Shown: positions 25,024-34,283, counted from the first letter of the stretch. The stretch: DNA of 64,000 nucleotides from Microbacterium sp. (GCA_013823625.1 PNMM01000002.1:186001-250000), one strand, 5' to 3'. Made by a program: numbers and translations. Notes: generated by a model not told the origin, from the sequence alone.

Positions 25024-27405
25024 GTGACGCCCCGCATCGACGCGACCACGCTGACGACCGGCGAGCAACTCTCGCTGCTGTCAGGAGCCGACTTCTGGCG
25101 CACGCGCGCCCTGCCCGAGCACGGCATCCCGAGCGCGATGATGGCCGACGGGCCGCACGGGCTGCGCGCGCAACTCGAGGCGACCGATCACTTGGGGCTC
25201 GCGAGCAGTGTGGCGGCGACGTGCTTTCCACCGGCGGTGACGCTCGCGAGCAGTTGGAGCGCAGAGCTCGTGCACGAGGTCGGCGAAGCGGTCGGGCGTG
25301 AGGCGCGCGCCCTCGGCGTTGACGTCGTGCTCGGGCCCGGTATGAACATCAAGCGGCACCCGCTGTGCGGCCGCAACTTTGAGTACTACAGCGAAGACCC
25401 TTTGCTGAGCGGGCTGCTCGCGGCGAGCTCGGTGCGGGGCATCCAGAGCACGGGCGTGGGCGCGTGCCTCAAGCACTTCGCGGTCAACAATCAAGAGCAC
25501 CGGCGTTTTGTCATCGACGCGATCGTCGACGAGCGCACGCTGCATGAGCTCTACTTGCGCGGCTTCGAGATCGCCGTTCGCGCGAGCGACCCGCGCATGG
25601 TCATGGCCGCCTACAACCGCATCAACGGCGACCACGCGACCGACGCGCGCTGGCTGCTCACCGACACGCTGCGCGAGCGCTGGGGCTTCGACGGAGTCGT
25701 CGTGAGCGACTGGGGCGCCACGGCCGACCGACCCGCGGGCGTCACCGCGGGCATGGATCTTGAGATGCCCGGCGGCGCGGGCACCGAACCGGCCATGCGC
25801 GCCGCCCTCGCTGATGGCTCGCTCGACCCCGCCCACGTCGCCCTCTCGGCGCAGCGCGTCACTGACCTCGCGGTGCAGGCTCGGGATGCCCGTGCCCACG
25901 CCGCGCCCTCGATGGCCGACTTGCTCGACCCGCACGACGCGCTCGCCCGTCGCGCGGCGGCCACCAGCTCGGTCGTGCTCACGAATGACGGGATTCTGCC
26001 TCTCGCGCCCGGCACTCGCGTTGCCCTCATCGGCGCCTTCGCCGAGCACCCGCGCTACCAAGGCAGCGGCAGTTCGCTCGTGACGCCGACGCGCGTCACG
26101 ACGGCGCGCGTCGCGCTCGAGGCCGCGGGGTTCACGGTCACGTACTCCCCCGGGTACGAACCCGTGCGCTCGCCTGCTGATGCCGCGCTCGTTGCGCAGG
26201 CAGCGGCCGTTGCGGCGAGCGCCGACGTGGCGATCGTCATGGTCGGGCTACCGGGCATCGCCGAGAGCGAAGGCTTCGACCGCGAGCACCTTGCCCTGCC
26301 GGCACAGCACGACGCGCTCGTGGCGGCGGTCGCCGAGGCTCAGCCTCGCACGGTCGTGGCGCTCAGCGTGGGCTCCCCCGTGCTCATGCCCTGGCGCGAC
26401 GACGTGTCGGCAATCCTGCTGAGCTATCTCGGTGGGCAAGCGAGTGGCGGCGCTCTGGTCGATGCACTGCTCGGCACCGTGGAACCGGCGGGTCGCCTCG
26501 TCGAGACGTGGCCGGCCGCGCAACACGACGTGGCGGCCGACCCGTACTTTCCGGGCGACCTCGCCCAGGTGCACTACCGCGAGGGCGTCTTCGTCGGTTA
26601 CCGGCACGCGACGACGGCGGGCGTTGCCCCAGCCTTCGCGTTTGGGCATGGCCTCGGGTATGGCGCGGGCACGTGGGGGCCGGCGCGCGTGAGCGCGGCA
26701 ATCCTGCCCGCGGGCGGCACCGTGACGGTCTCGCTCGACGTGACCAATGCCAGCGAACGCCCGCGCACCGAAGTCGTGCAGGTCTACGCCCACGACCAGT
26801 CAATGGTCGTGCTGCGCCCGCGCCGCGAGCTCGTGGGCTTCACGCGCGTGACCCTCAGTCCAGGCGAGACGCGCACGGTCGAGGTCGAGGTGACTGCCGA
26901 CGCCCTGCGCTTCTGGGATGTGCAGGGGCACGACTGGGCGCTCCCGCGCGGCACTGTGCAGCTCGAGGTCGCGCGCTCGAGCGAGACGATCGACTCCGTG
27001 GTCGAGGTTGAGGTGCTCGGCACGACATCCGACTCGGCAGAACCGCCGAGCACGGTGGCGATCGCGGCGAGTGATGAGCAGTGGGCGCGGCGTTTAGGCC
27101 GCGCCATCCCGAGCCCGACACCAGCCCGGCCGTTTACGCGCGAGTCGACGCTCGGCGACATCGGTGGCACTCTCACCGGCCGGGCATTGCGCGGCGCCGT
27201 GTTGCGCATGGCTCCCGTGAGCGACGACGACCGCCGCGACCCCGCATCGATGGCCCTCATCGAACGCAGCATCGACGAGCTACCGCTGCGCGGGCTCGCC
27301 CAAATGTCGAACGGGCGCATGTCGTGGGCGGTCGTGGATGCCGTGGTCGCCTTCGCAAACCGCCGCCCGCTGCGGGGCTTCGGCGCGCTGCTGCAGCGCC
27401 GCTGA
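25024..27405 (+). CDS. glycoside hydrolase family 3 beta-glucosidase
   Basis: 793 residues, cytoplasmic (no signal peptide). The GH3 N-terminal barrel has GPGMNIKRHPLCGRNFEYYS, FAVNNQEH and the nucleophile Asp229 in VVSDWGAT. The C-terminal sandwich contains the likely acid/base in GIAESEGFDR (414-420). A fibronectin-III-like domain follows (about 560-630, VVQVYAHDQSMVVLRPRRELVGF). The last 110 residues, ending in an Arg-rich helix, are an extra helical extension. It probably hydrolyses a beta-glucoside or xyloside imported by the divergent MFS protein. The GTG start has a leaderless -10. Confidence 0.93.
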   Translation: MTPRIDATTLTTGEQLSLLSGADFWRTRALPEHGIPSAMMADGPHGLRAQLEATDHLGLASSVAATCFPPAVTLASSWSAELVHEVGEAVGREARALGVDVVLGPGMNIKRHPLCGRNFEYYSEDPLLSGLLAASSVRGIQSTGVGACLKHFAVNNQEHRRFVIDAIVDERTLHELYLRGFEIAVRASDPRMVMAAYNRINGDHATDARWLLTDTLRERWGFDGVVVSDWGATADRPAGVTAGMDLEMPGGAGTEPAMRAALADGSLDPAHVALSAQRVTDLAVQARDARAHAAPSMADLLDPHDALARRAAATSSVVLTNDGILPLAPGTRVALIGAFAEHPRYQGSGSSLVTPTRVTTARVALEAAGFTVTYSPGYEPVRSPADAALVAQAAAVAASADVAIVMVGLPGIAESEGFDREHLALPAQHDALVAAVAEAQPRTVVALSVGSPVLMPWRDDVSAILLSYLGGQASGGALVDALLGTVEPAGRLVETWPAAQHDVAADPYFPGDLAQVHYREGVFVGYRHATTAGVAPAFAFGHGLGYGAGTWGPARVSAAILPAGGTVTVSLDVTNASERPRTEVVQVYAHDQSMVVLRPRRELVGFTRVTLSPGETRTVEVEVTADALRFWDVQGHDWALPRGTVQLEVARSSETIDSVVEVEVLGTTSDSAEPPSTVAIAASDEQWARRLGRAIPSPTPARPFTRESTLGDIGGTLTGRALRGAVLRMAPVSDDDRRDPASMALIERSIDELPLRGLAQMSNGRMSWAVVDAVVAFANRRPLRGFGALLQRR

Positions 27406-27422
27406 CGCGTCGATCAACCTCG

Positions 27423-27459
27423 CGCGCGGGCGCACTCACCCGAAGAGTGCACCCGCGCG
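27423..27459. terminator. bidirectional hairpin between GH3 and potC
   Basis: Two 15-base arms, CGCGCGGGCGCACTC and GAGTGCACCCGCGCG, form a stem with a single mismatch around the 7-base loop ACCCGAA. It lies between the convergent stops of the beta-glucosidase (27405) and potC (27506). There is no T-run, which is usual for GC-rich actinobacterial terminators, and it can serve both strands. Confidence 0.7.
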
Positions 27460-27505
27460 GGGCGGCGCGCGGCTGAGCCGGGCGCGCCTGAAGAACGCTA
27501 TCCCC

Positions 27506-28318
27506 CTAGCGTTCCTCTTCCTCAGCGCGCGTCAGGCGCTGAGAGATGTAGACCGGAATGAACGAGAGCAGAATCAGCACCGTTGCAATCACGTTGACTT
27601 GCGTCGCCTCGTTGGGTCGAGCCATTTGGTTGAACATCCACAGCGGCAGAGTTTCGACGCCCGCCGGGGCCGTGAAGATGGTCACGACGATCTCGTCGAA
27701 ACTGAGGGCGAAGGCGAGCAAACCGCCCGCGACGAACGCCGTGCGAAACTGCGGAAAGGTGACGAGGCTGAACGTCTGCCACAGGCTCGCCCCGAGGTCC
27801 ATTGAGGCCTCTTGCATGCTCGGGTTCATTCGACGCAGGCGCGCAAAGACGTTGTTGAACACCATGACGATGCAGAACGTCGCGTGGGCAACGATCATGC
27901 CGAAGTAACCGACCTGAATGCCGATGGGCTCGAGCACATTGTTGAACGAGTTGCTGAAGGCGACACCGGTTACGACGCCCGGCAATGCGATGGGCAACAC
28001 GATGAGCAGGTTGACGGTGTGCTTGCCGAAGAAGTCGTACCGCTGCAGGGCGAAAGCCGCGAGGGTGCCGAGCAAGAGCGCAATCACGGTCGCCCCCGCG
28101 GCAACGACAACCGAGTTGCCGACGGCCGTCCAGAGTGCCTCGTTCTGGAACGCGCGCACCCACCAGTCGAGAGTGAAGCCCGTGATCGGCCAGCTCGCAA
28201 TCGGCGCGACGTTGAACGAGTTGATCATCACCAAGAACAGCGGCACGTACATGAACAGCAGCACGATGGCCACGACAGTGCCGAAGGCGACGCGGGTGCC
28301 GCGAGTGAGTCTCAGCAT
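27506..28318 (-). CDS. potC: polyamine-type ABC transporter permease (PotC)
   Basis: 270 residues, six TM helices. The EAA loop reads EASMDLGASLWQTFSLVTFPQ (near 175-195), where the ATPase docks. PotC-type features include the start ...VPLFLVMINSFN and the FALSFDEIVVTIFT segment after the EAA loop. It is the last gene of the potABDC-like operon in the order potA, potD, potB, potC. Substrate class (spermidine, putrescine or a related amine) is inferred from family membership. Confidence 0.9.
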   Translation of the reverse strand: MLRLTRGTRVAFGTVVAIVLLFMYVPLFLVMINSFNVAPIASWPITGFTLDWWVRAFQNEALWTAVGNSVVVAAGATVIALLLGTLAAFALQRYDFFGKHTVNLLIVLPIALPGVVTGVAFSNSFNNVLEPIGIQVGYFGMIVAHATFCIVMVFNNVFARLRRMNPSMQEASMDLGASLWQTFSLVTFPQFRTAFVAGGLLAFALSFDEIVVTIFTAPAGVETLPLWMFNQMARPNEATQVNVIATVLILLSFIPVYISQRLTRAEEEER

Positions 28319-28325
28319 GAGCCGC

Positions 28326-29213
28326 TCACATCCTCTCGAGGGCGCCGGTGCGCCGGGTGGCCAGCAGGTAGAGCACGACGAAGGCGATCGGGATGACCGA
28401 GAAGGCCGCCGCCACGGGCGGGTTCAGGTTGATGTTCGAGGCGATGATGCTGCCGATCATTTGCGCGTTGGCGCCGCCCACGAAGCGCGCGACGATGTAG
28501 TCGCCGAGGCTCAGCGAAAAGGTGAAGACACTGCCCGCGATGAGGGCCGGCCAGAGCAGCGGCAACACGACCGTGCGGATCGTGGTGAAGCCATGAGCCC
28601 CAAGGTCGGCAGAGGCATCGAAAAGGTTCACCGGAATCTGGCGAATCGCGGTGTAGACGGGAAGCGCCATGTACGGAAACCAGAGGTACGTGAGCGTGAG
28701 CACGACGGTCAGCACGCTGAATCCCGGCCCGGTAATGCCGAAGGGCGCCATGACCGAGTTGAAGAAGCCCTCCTCGGTGAAGGTGATCCGCATGGCGAGA
28801 ATCTTCACGAGGTAGCCGGCCCACAGCGGCAGGGTGATGGCGACGGCGAGTACTGCGCGCATCCAGGGTGAGGCGAGCTTGGCCATGAAGATGCCGAGGG
28901 GCACGGCGAAGAGGGCGCTGAGTACCGTGACGGCGAGCGCGATGCCGAGCGTGCGCAACGAGGTCGCGATGTAGGCGGGCTCACTGAAGATGAGCACGAA
29001 GTTCTCGAGTGTGAAGCCCGGAATCACCTTCGAGGTGAACGAGTCGATATACCAAAAGGCCGTGACGAGCAGCAGCGCGAGCGACACGATGTAGAGGCCG
29101 ATGAGCCAGGTGAGCGGCAGGCTCAACAAGCCGACCAGTCGCATCCAGCGGTGCCGGTACAGCAGCGTCGAGAGCGGCTTGCTCGTTCTCGCCGGTGTCG
29201 TCGTGGTGGTCAC
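28326..29213 (-). CDS. potB: polyamine-type ABC transporter permease (PotB)
   Basis: 295 residues with six TM helices and an EAA loop, DASADLGAHGFTTIRTVVLP. The LSLGDYIVARFVGG segment that follows is typical of PotB. The Thr-rich N-terminus (MTTTTTPART) is cytoplasmic. The stop is 7 bases before the potC start, so the two permease genes are cotranscribed. A strong hairpin (29252-29286) separates this gene from potD upstream. Confidence 0.9.
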   Translation of the reverse strand: MTTTTTPARTSKPLSTLLYRHRWMRLVGLLSLPLTWLIGLYIVSLALLLVTAFWYIDSFTSKVIPGFTLENFVLIFSEPAYIATSLRTLGIALAVTVLSALFAVPLGIFMAKLASPWMRAVLAVAITLPLWAGYLVKILAMRITFTEEGFFNSVMAPFGITGPGFSVLTVVLTLTYLWFPYMALPVYTAIRQIPVNLFDASADLGAHGFTTIRTVVLPLLWPALIAGSVFTFSLSLGDYIVARFVGGANAQMIGSIIASNINLNPPVAAAFSVIPIAFVVLYLLATRRTGALERM

Positions 29214-29251
29214 GGTTGTCCTTCGTGCGTGCAGGGAATGAAGCGGGTGGT

Positions 29252-29286
29252 GCGGAGGGGCGAGGCGAGCTGCCCCGCCCCTCCGC
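29252..29286 (-). promoter_or_regulatory. intercistronic hairpin between potD and potB
   Basis: GCGGAGGGGC (29252-29261) and GCCCCTCCGC (29277-29286) pair perfectly over 10 bp, just after the potD stop and 39 bases before the potB start. Such a stem can stop most transcripts or protect the potD message, giving more binding protein than permease, as seen between binding-protein and permease genes in other ABC operons. Confidence 0.6.
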
Positions 29287-29295
29287 GGTTGGGGT

Positions 29296-30474
29296 CTAGC
29301 CCTTGATGGTCGCCCAGGCGTTCGTCCAGTCCTGGAACGAGGTGCAGGTCACCTCGGTACGGCCGTCGATGCACTGCTCGATCGGGGTCGTCCAGTACCA
29401 GACGTTCTCGAAGTACTCCTCGTTGAGCGCGTTGAACTGCTCACAGTGAGCAGCAGCCTCGTCGCTGAGCTCGCAGAACGCACCGTTGGCGGGAGCCATA
29501 CCGAAGTTCGTGGCGATGGCGCCGTTCACTTCGGCCGAGCTCGTGTAGTCCATCCAGAGGTACGCGCAGTTCGGCGCGTCAGACTTGCTCGAGATCATCC
29601 ACGCGTCAGACCAACCGGTCGAGCCCTCGACGGGCAGGGTGCCGCCGAACTTCTCCGTGTCTTCGGTGAACTTGCGCAGCACCTCCCACGAGGTGCCCGC
29701 AACGGTCGTGCCGCCGAGGAACGAGGTGATCTGCGCGACCGGGTCGGCCCAGTACTCAGCAACGATCGTGTTCTGCTGCTTGAGCAGGTCGACCGCGGCG
29801 GCGAGCTGCGTCTCGTCGAGTGCGTAGGGGTTCTGGATGCCCAGCTCAGGCTGGTGGTACATCAGGTACACCGCGGCGTCGGCGATGTAGATCGGCGCGT
29901 CGTACGCGGTGATCTGACCGGCGTAGGGGCTGTCGGCCTCCCAGACGATGTCCCAGCTCTCGGGCGTCTCGGTGACGACCTCGGTGTTGTACTGCAGGAT
30001 GTTGGCGCCACGGCCGATCGGAACGCCGTAGACCTTGCCGTTGATCGTGTCGTAGAGCTGGCCCTGCATGCCGGGAACGATGTCGTCACCGAAGTTCGGC
30101 AGGAGGTCGCGGTTGATCGGGGCGACGTCGCCGCCGACGATCAGGCGCAGGCTCGCGTCACCGGAGGCCGAGACGAGGTCGTAGTCACCGGTGCGCATGA
30201 GCTGCACCATCTCGTCGCTCGTGCCCGCGACCTTGCGGTTCACGACACAACCGGTCTCTTCGGTGAAGGTGTCGGCCCAGGCCGGCTCCACGAAGCCCGA
30301 CCAGGCGATGATGTCGACCTGGCCTTCGCCCTCGCCGAGCGACTCGAGCATGGGCACCTCGGGAACATCGAAGACGAGCTCGCCTGATCCCGAGTCAGCC
30401 GGCGCGGCACAGCCGACCAGCATGAGCGCCGACACGGCGGAGACCGCCGAGAGCGCCATCAGTTTCTGTCGCAT
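29296..30474 (-). CDS. potD: polyamine-type substrate-binding lipoprotein (PotD)
   Basis: 392 residues. The lipobox LMLVGC places the lipidated Cys at 22, so the protein is anchored on the outer face of the membrane. The mature part has PotD-family features: IIAWSGFVEPAWADTFTEE at the first strand, SGDASLRLI, PIGRGANILQYNTEV, and YLWMDYTSSAEVNGAIA towards the C-terminus. An acidic ligand pocket would fit a polycation, but residues were not modelled. It lies between potA and potB in one operon. Confidence 0.92.
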   Translation of the reverse strand: MRQKLMALSAVSAVSALMLVGCAAPADSGSGELVFDVPEVPMLESLGEGEGQVDIIAWSGFVEPAWADTFTEETGCVVNRKVAGTSDEMVQLMRTGDYDLVSASGDASLRLIVGGDVAPINRDLLPNFGDDIVPGMQGQLYDTINGKVYGVPIGRGANILQYNTEVVTETPESWDIVWEADSPYAGQITAYDAPIYIADAAVYLMYHQPELGIQNPYALDETQLAAAVDLLKQQNTIVAEYWADPVAQITSFLGGTTVAGTSWEVLRKFTEDTEKFGGTLPVEGSTGWSDAWMISSKSDAPNCAYLWMDYTSSAEVNGAIATNFGMAPANGAFCELSDEAAAHCEQFNALNEEYFENVWYWTTPIEQCIDGRTEVTCTSFQDWTNAWATIKG

Positions 30475-30496
30475 GTTTTCTCCTTGTGAGTGGGGG

Positions 30497-30541
30497 TGGT
30501 GCAGAGGTGATGCAGGGGTGGTGCTGTGGTGGTGCGGTGAG
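30497..30541. repeat. degenerate tandem repeat between potA and potD
   Basis: Between the potA stop and potD start the unit GGTGGTGC (with variants such as GGTGATGC) occurs four times in about 45 bases. It forms most of the potD leader and leaves the ribosome binding site AAGGAGAAAAC intact. It is probably a slippage-prone low-complexity spacer. Confidence 0.4.
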
Positions 30542-30549
30542 CGCGAGGG

Positions 30550-31632
30550 TCAGGGAACGATCGCTGCGTGCTCGGTGACCCACACCGCTCGAACCGCGTC
30601 GCCGCGGTGGTACGGGGCGGTGTCGCTCGGGGCGTGATCGTTGTGACGTTCGGCAACAACGCGAAGACCGTCAGCGGTGTCGACGATGTAGCGCGTCGTC
30701 GGGCCGGTGTAGACGGTCTCGACGATCGTGCCGTCGACGCAGGTTTCGTTGGCGGCAGGCTTGGTGCGGGCATCCACAAGGCGTACCCGCTCGGGGCGCA
30801 CACTGATGGGGGTCGCGACACCCGTGAGTCGCTTGGCGTGCTCAGCATCGATGAGGTTCGAGATTCCGAGAAATCCTGCAACAAAAGCGGTCTGCGGGTA
30901 CTCGTAGACCTCGCGCGGCGTACCGACCTGCTCGACGCGGCCGTTGTTGAAGACGGCGATGCGATCGCTCAGCGTGAGGGCCTCTTCTTGATCGTGCGTC
31001 ACGAAGATGAAGGTGATGCCGACCTCGCGTTGAATCTGCTTGAGCTCGATCTGCATCTGCTCGCGCAGCTGCTTGTCGAGTGCGCCAAGAGGCTCGTCGA
31101 GCAGCAACACGCGCGGCTGCAGAATGAGGGCGCGCGCAAGGGCGATGCGCTGGCGTTGGCCGCCGGAAAGCTGGTGCGGCAGTCGGTCGGCAACGTGCGT
31201 GAGGCGCACTTGCTCCAGAGCCGTCGCGACGCGCTCGCGCTGTTCGGCTTTCGCGACCTTGCGAACCCGAAGGCCATAGGCGACGTTCTCGGCGATCGTC
31301 ATGTGCGGGAAGAGCGCGTAGTCCTGGAAGACCGTGTTGACAGTGCGGTCGAAGGGCGCAGCGCCCGTGACATCGGTACCGGCGATCGCGATCGAGCCGC
31401 TCGTGACCTCTTCGAATCCGGCGATGAGACGCAACACGGTGGTCTTGCCCGAACCGGAGGGGCCGAGCATCGAGAAGAACTCGCCCGATTCAACCGAAAG
31501 AGTGAGGTTGTCAACGGCGGTGGTCTCACCGAAACGCTTGGTGACGGCGGTCAGTTCGACGCCACCCTGCCCGCGTTGTGCATCAGCGTGGCCGGGTGCG
31601 TCGGGGGCGGTCGTCGCATGAGGGGCGGACAT
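30550..31632 (-). CDS. potA: polyamine-type ABC transporter ATPase (PotA)
   Basis: 360 residues. Walker A GPSGSGKTT lies at 57-65, then Q-loop VFQDYALFPHMT, signature LSGGQRQR, Walker B LLLDEPLGALD and H-loop VTHDQEEA. A C-terminal TOBE domain (about 275-355, ISVRPERVRL) is typical of PotA. The start ATG at 31632 has a consensus GGAGG eight bases upstream; an ATG at 31656 lacks this. The operon runs potA, potD, potB, potC and is divergent from a GntR regulator. Confidence 0.94.
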   Translation of the reverse strand: MSAPHATTAPDAPGHADAQRGQGGVELTAVTKRFGETTAVDNLTLSVESGEFFSMLGPSGSGKTTVLRLIAGFEEVTSGSIAIAGTDVTGAAPFDRTVNTVFQDYALFPHMTIAENVAYGLRVRKVAKAEQRERVATALEQVRLTHVADRLPHQLSGGQRQRIALARALILQPRVLLLDEPLGALDKQLREQMQIELKQIQREVGITFIFVTHDQEEALTLSDRIAVFNNGRVEQVGTPREVYEYPQTAFVAGFLGISNLIDAEHAKRLTGVATPISVRPERVRLVDARTKPAANETCVDGTIVETVYTGPTTRYIVDTADGLRVVAERHNDHAPSDTAPYHRGDAVRAVWVTEHAAIVP

Positions 31633-31672
31633 GGCGGCGGTAATCCTCCGAAACATCGTTGGTCGGTGCAAT

Positions 31673-31690
31673 AACTGTAAACGTATAGTT
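31673..31690. promoter_or_regulatory. candidate GntR operator
   Basis: AACTGTAAACGTATAGTT is an 18-bp imperfect palindrome of the form AACTnTAnnnnTAnAGTT in an AT-rich island between potA and the divergent GntR gene. GntR/FadR dimers bind palindromes of this size. It is 41 bases from the potA start and 69 from the gntR start, so it could control both. Confidence 0.55.
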
Positions 31691-31758
31691 TCATATCTTT
31701 TATTTCGATCGCATAACGCCGATGTAACGCTCATGGTTTTGTGCCCGACAATGGGGCC

Positions 31759-32601
31759 ATGAGCATCCGCAGTGCCGCGCCCCGCTCGGGCCGACCCACC
31801 CGGCTGCACAGCGCCGTCTTTCAGCCCATCGGCGACGAAGGGCGCGCCGCCCTCGTCGAGCGCCGCATCGCCGAGGCGATCATGGGCGGCGTGCTCGCCG
31901 CGGGAGAGCGATTGCCGGCCGAAACCGAGCTCGCCGCCGCGTTCGGCGTGGCCCCCGCGACGGCGCGCGAAGCTTTGTTGGCCCTGCGGGAACGCGGCCT
32001 GATCGTTACCCGGCGGGGTCGCACAGGCGGCAGCTTCATCGCCGACAGTGCCGACCCCGTTCGCTTCGCAACCCGCGCGCTGCTCGATGGGTCGCGCGTA
32101 AGCCTTCGCGATACGGCGCAGCACTACCTCGCGATCACGGCAGCGTGCGTCGACCTCGCCGCGCGCCGCGCTGATGCAACCGAGATCGCGATGATCGTGG
32201 CGCGCCTCGAACGCGGAGACGATCGCGACCTTGCGGCCTGGCGCCGGGCATCAGACGACGCCGTCATCGAGCTCGCCGCTCTCAGCCAATCGGCGCGCCT
32301 CACGCGCGAGCAAATGAAGCTGCAGGGCGAGCTGTCGCCGCTGCTCGCACTCGTCGACACCGATGCCGACCGCCGCCTCGAGAGTCGCGCGGCGCTACTC
32401 GCCGTACTCCGCGCCGTCGGCGAGGGCGACGCCGAGGCCGCCGTGCTGGCGCTCCGCGCCAGCACGCGCGCCACGGTCGACTGGCTCATCGCCTACCGCG
32501 AGCGGCACGCGAGCACCATCACCGCCCCCATCGCGACCGTCGTGCAGCCGAGCGCTGCGACGACGGACGCCTCGACCCGCACTGAGAGGAGCAGCACGTG
32601 A
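31759..32601 (+). CDS. GntR/FadR-family regulator
   Basis: 280 residues. The winged helix (about 25-90) contains ERRIAEAIMGGVLAAGERLPAE, AFGVAPATAREALLAL and the wing IVTRRGRTGGSFI. An all-helical FadR/FCD-like effector domain follows (110-250), and the last 30 residues are a Thr/Ala-rich tail. The ATG at 31759 has GACAAT six bases upstream. It is divergent from the pot operon and overlaps the Cache-domain gene by 4 bases, so it is the likely regulator of polyamine uptake; the ligand is unknown. Confidence 0.9.
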   Translation: MSIRSAAPRSGRPTRLHSAVFQPIGDEGRAALVERRIAEAIMGGVLAAGERLPAETELAAAFGVAPATAREALLALRERGLIVTRRGRTGGSFIADSADPVRFATRALLDGSRVSLRDTAQHYLAITAACVDLAARRADATEIAMIVARLERGDDRDLAAWRRASDDAVIELAALSQSARLTREQMKLQGELSPLLALVDTDADRRLESRAALLAVLRAVGEGDAEAAVLALRASTRATVDWLIAYRERHASTITAPIATVVQPSAATTDASTRTERSST

Positions 32602-33314
32602 GCATCCACCCCGCCCCGCCCGTGTCGCGCATCGCCGAGCACCCCGTTGATCTTGTGACCGAATACTTCGCTCGTGCGATTGACGCTCTTGACGAGTGGA
32701 AAGACGCGCTCGCTCATGAGATAACGCAACTGCGCCGCACCGCGCCCCTGACGACCGACCGCCTCGACGAGGTGGTCGAGCCCTCGGCGCTACGACTGTT
32801 CGACACTGTCGATCTGCCGGTCTACGGCTCCGGGTTCATCGCCGCCCTCAACTGGCTCGCCGACGCCAATAGTCACCTGGCGTGGTGGCAAGGCCCGGAA
32901 CGGGCCCAGCTCGTTCTCGCGGCGCAATCGGTCAACAAAGAGCACATCGACTACAGCGAGCTTGAGTGGTACCGAGTGCCGCTCGCCACGGGGCAGCCGC
33001 ACGTCGCTGGTCCGTACGTTGACTACCTCTGCAGCGACGAGTACACGATCACGGTCGCCGCGCCCGTGCACATCGACGGGGTGTTCGTGGGCGCAGTCGC
33101 CCTCGACCTGCTCATCGACCGGGTCGAGCGCGACCTCACACCACGACTTGCCGCATTCGGCGACGACATCTCGATCGTCAACGGGGTCGGCCGCGTTTTG
33201 CTCTCAACGAGCCCCGCGCGCGAGACAGGCGACACCATTCGCGGCGATGACCTCGCGGGCTTCGAGCGCTTCGCCTGCGAGGGCATGGCGCTCGACGTGC
33301 TCATCGCTCGCTGA
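32598..33314 (+). CDS. Cache-domain soluble protein
   Basis: 238 residues, no signal peptide and no TM helix. An N-terminal helix bundle (10-75) leads into a PAS-like Cache fold with GFIAALNWLADAN, the EWYRVPLATGQPHVAGPYVDYL segment near 116-137, and the strands YTITVAAPVHIDGVFVGAVALDLL. This is the layout of dCache ligand pockets for amines and amino acids, but without a membrane anchor or an output domain. The GTG start lies in a GTGA overlap with the GntR stop. It may bind the imported amine and act with GntR; this is an inference. Confidence 0.8.
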   Translation: MSIHPAPPVSRIAEHPVDLVTEYFARAIDALDEWKDALAHEITQLRRTAPLTTDRLDEVVEPSALRLFDTVDLPVYGSGFIAALNWLADANSHLAWWQGPERAQLVLAAQSVNKEHIDYSELEWYRVPLATGQPHVAGPYVDYLCSDEYTITVAAPVHIDGVFVGAVALDLLIDRVERDLTPRLAAFGDDISIVNGVGRVLLSTSPARETGDTIRGDDLAGFERFACEGMALDVLIAR

Positions 33315-33320
33315 ATCTGC

Positions 33321-34283
33321 CTACCCGACGAGCACGCCTGCGAGCCACGTCAGGTACGGGATGCCCAGCACGAGGTTGATCGGGAACGTCACACCGATGC
33401 TCGCCGCGAGCGGAATCGCGAGGTTTGCCTCCGGGAACGCGAATCGCAAGGCCGCGGGTGCCGCGATGTACGAGGCGCTCGCGCACAGGATGGCGAGTAC
33501 GACGGCGCCACCCTGCCCCATTCCGAGTGCGACCGAGAGCGCCACGACAGCGCCACCGATCACGAAGGGGAAGAGCGCGGCGAACACGAGCAGGCCGGGG
33601 CCCGCCTCGCGCAGTGAGCCGAGGCGCTGACCGGCCTCGATGCCGAGGCCGAGCAAGAACAGCGCGAGCACGCCGCGGAACGGCTCATCGAAGAAGCCTT
33701 GAACGCCCGCGTACCCCGCGTCGCCGATGGCGAAGCCCAACACGAGGCCACCCGCGAGCAACACGATCGACTTGCCCGCAAGCACCTCGTGCAAGGCTCC
33801 GGCCCACTTCACGGGGCCCTTCGCGGCACGACTGGCGAGCAAGATGCCCACAACGATGCCAGGAATCTCGAGCACCGTGAGCAAGGTGGGTGCGTATCCG
33901 GGATAGGCGATTCCCGAGGTCTCGAGAAAGACGAGCGCCGCGGTGAAGGTGACGAGTGAGGTCGAGCCGTAGTGAGCCGCGACGCTGCCACGGTCAAGCG
34001 GGCCAAGCCGCGACATGACGCGCAGCGCGCCGTAGGCAACGATCGGAATGACAATGCCGAGCGCGAGAGCAAGCAACACCGGGCCAATGACCTCGGCGAA
34101 GGTCGCAGCACGCAACGCAACGCCACCCTTCACGCCGATCGCAAGCAGCAGGTAGATCGAGATCGAGGTTGTTAGCGCCTCGGGCAACCGCAAGTCGCTG
34201 CGCACAGCGACGGCAACAAGCCCGAGCACAAAGGCGAGTACGGGAGCCGAGAGCAGGTTGGCTGCGGCAGTTTCGAGAATCAT
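33321..34283 (-). CDS. SbtA-family (sodium-dependent bicarbonate-type) permease
   Basis: 320 residues with about ten hydrophobic helices in two halves. The cyanobacterial SbtA/DUF897 wording is visible in GVKGGVALR, YGSTSLVTF, LEIPGIVVGI and the C-terminal ASYIAAPAALRFAFPEANL. The cyanobacterial member imports bicarbonate with Na+; other bacteria may use it for other anions. The start ATG at 34283 follows GGAG; the longer frame to 34334 reads through the promoter. A divergent winged-helix gene and a palindrome at 34312-34327 form its apparent control unit. Confidence 0.88.
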   Translation of the reverse strand: MILETAAANLLSAPVLAFVLGLVAVAVRSDLRLPEALTTSISIYLLLAIGVKGGVALRAATFAEVIGPVLLALALGIVIPIVAYGALRVMSRLGPLDRGSVAAHYGSTSLVTFTAALVFLETSGIAYPGYAPTLLTVLEIPGIVVGILLASRAAKGPVKWAGALHEVLAGKSIVLLAGGLVLGFAIGDAGYAGVQGFFDEPFRGVLALFLLGLGIEAGQRLGSLREAGPGLLVFAALFPFVIGGAVVALSVALGMGQGGAVVLAILCASASYIAAPAALRFAFPEANLAIPLAASIGVTFPINLVLGIPYLTWLAGVLVG

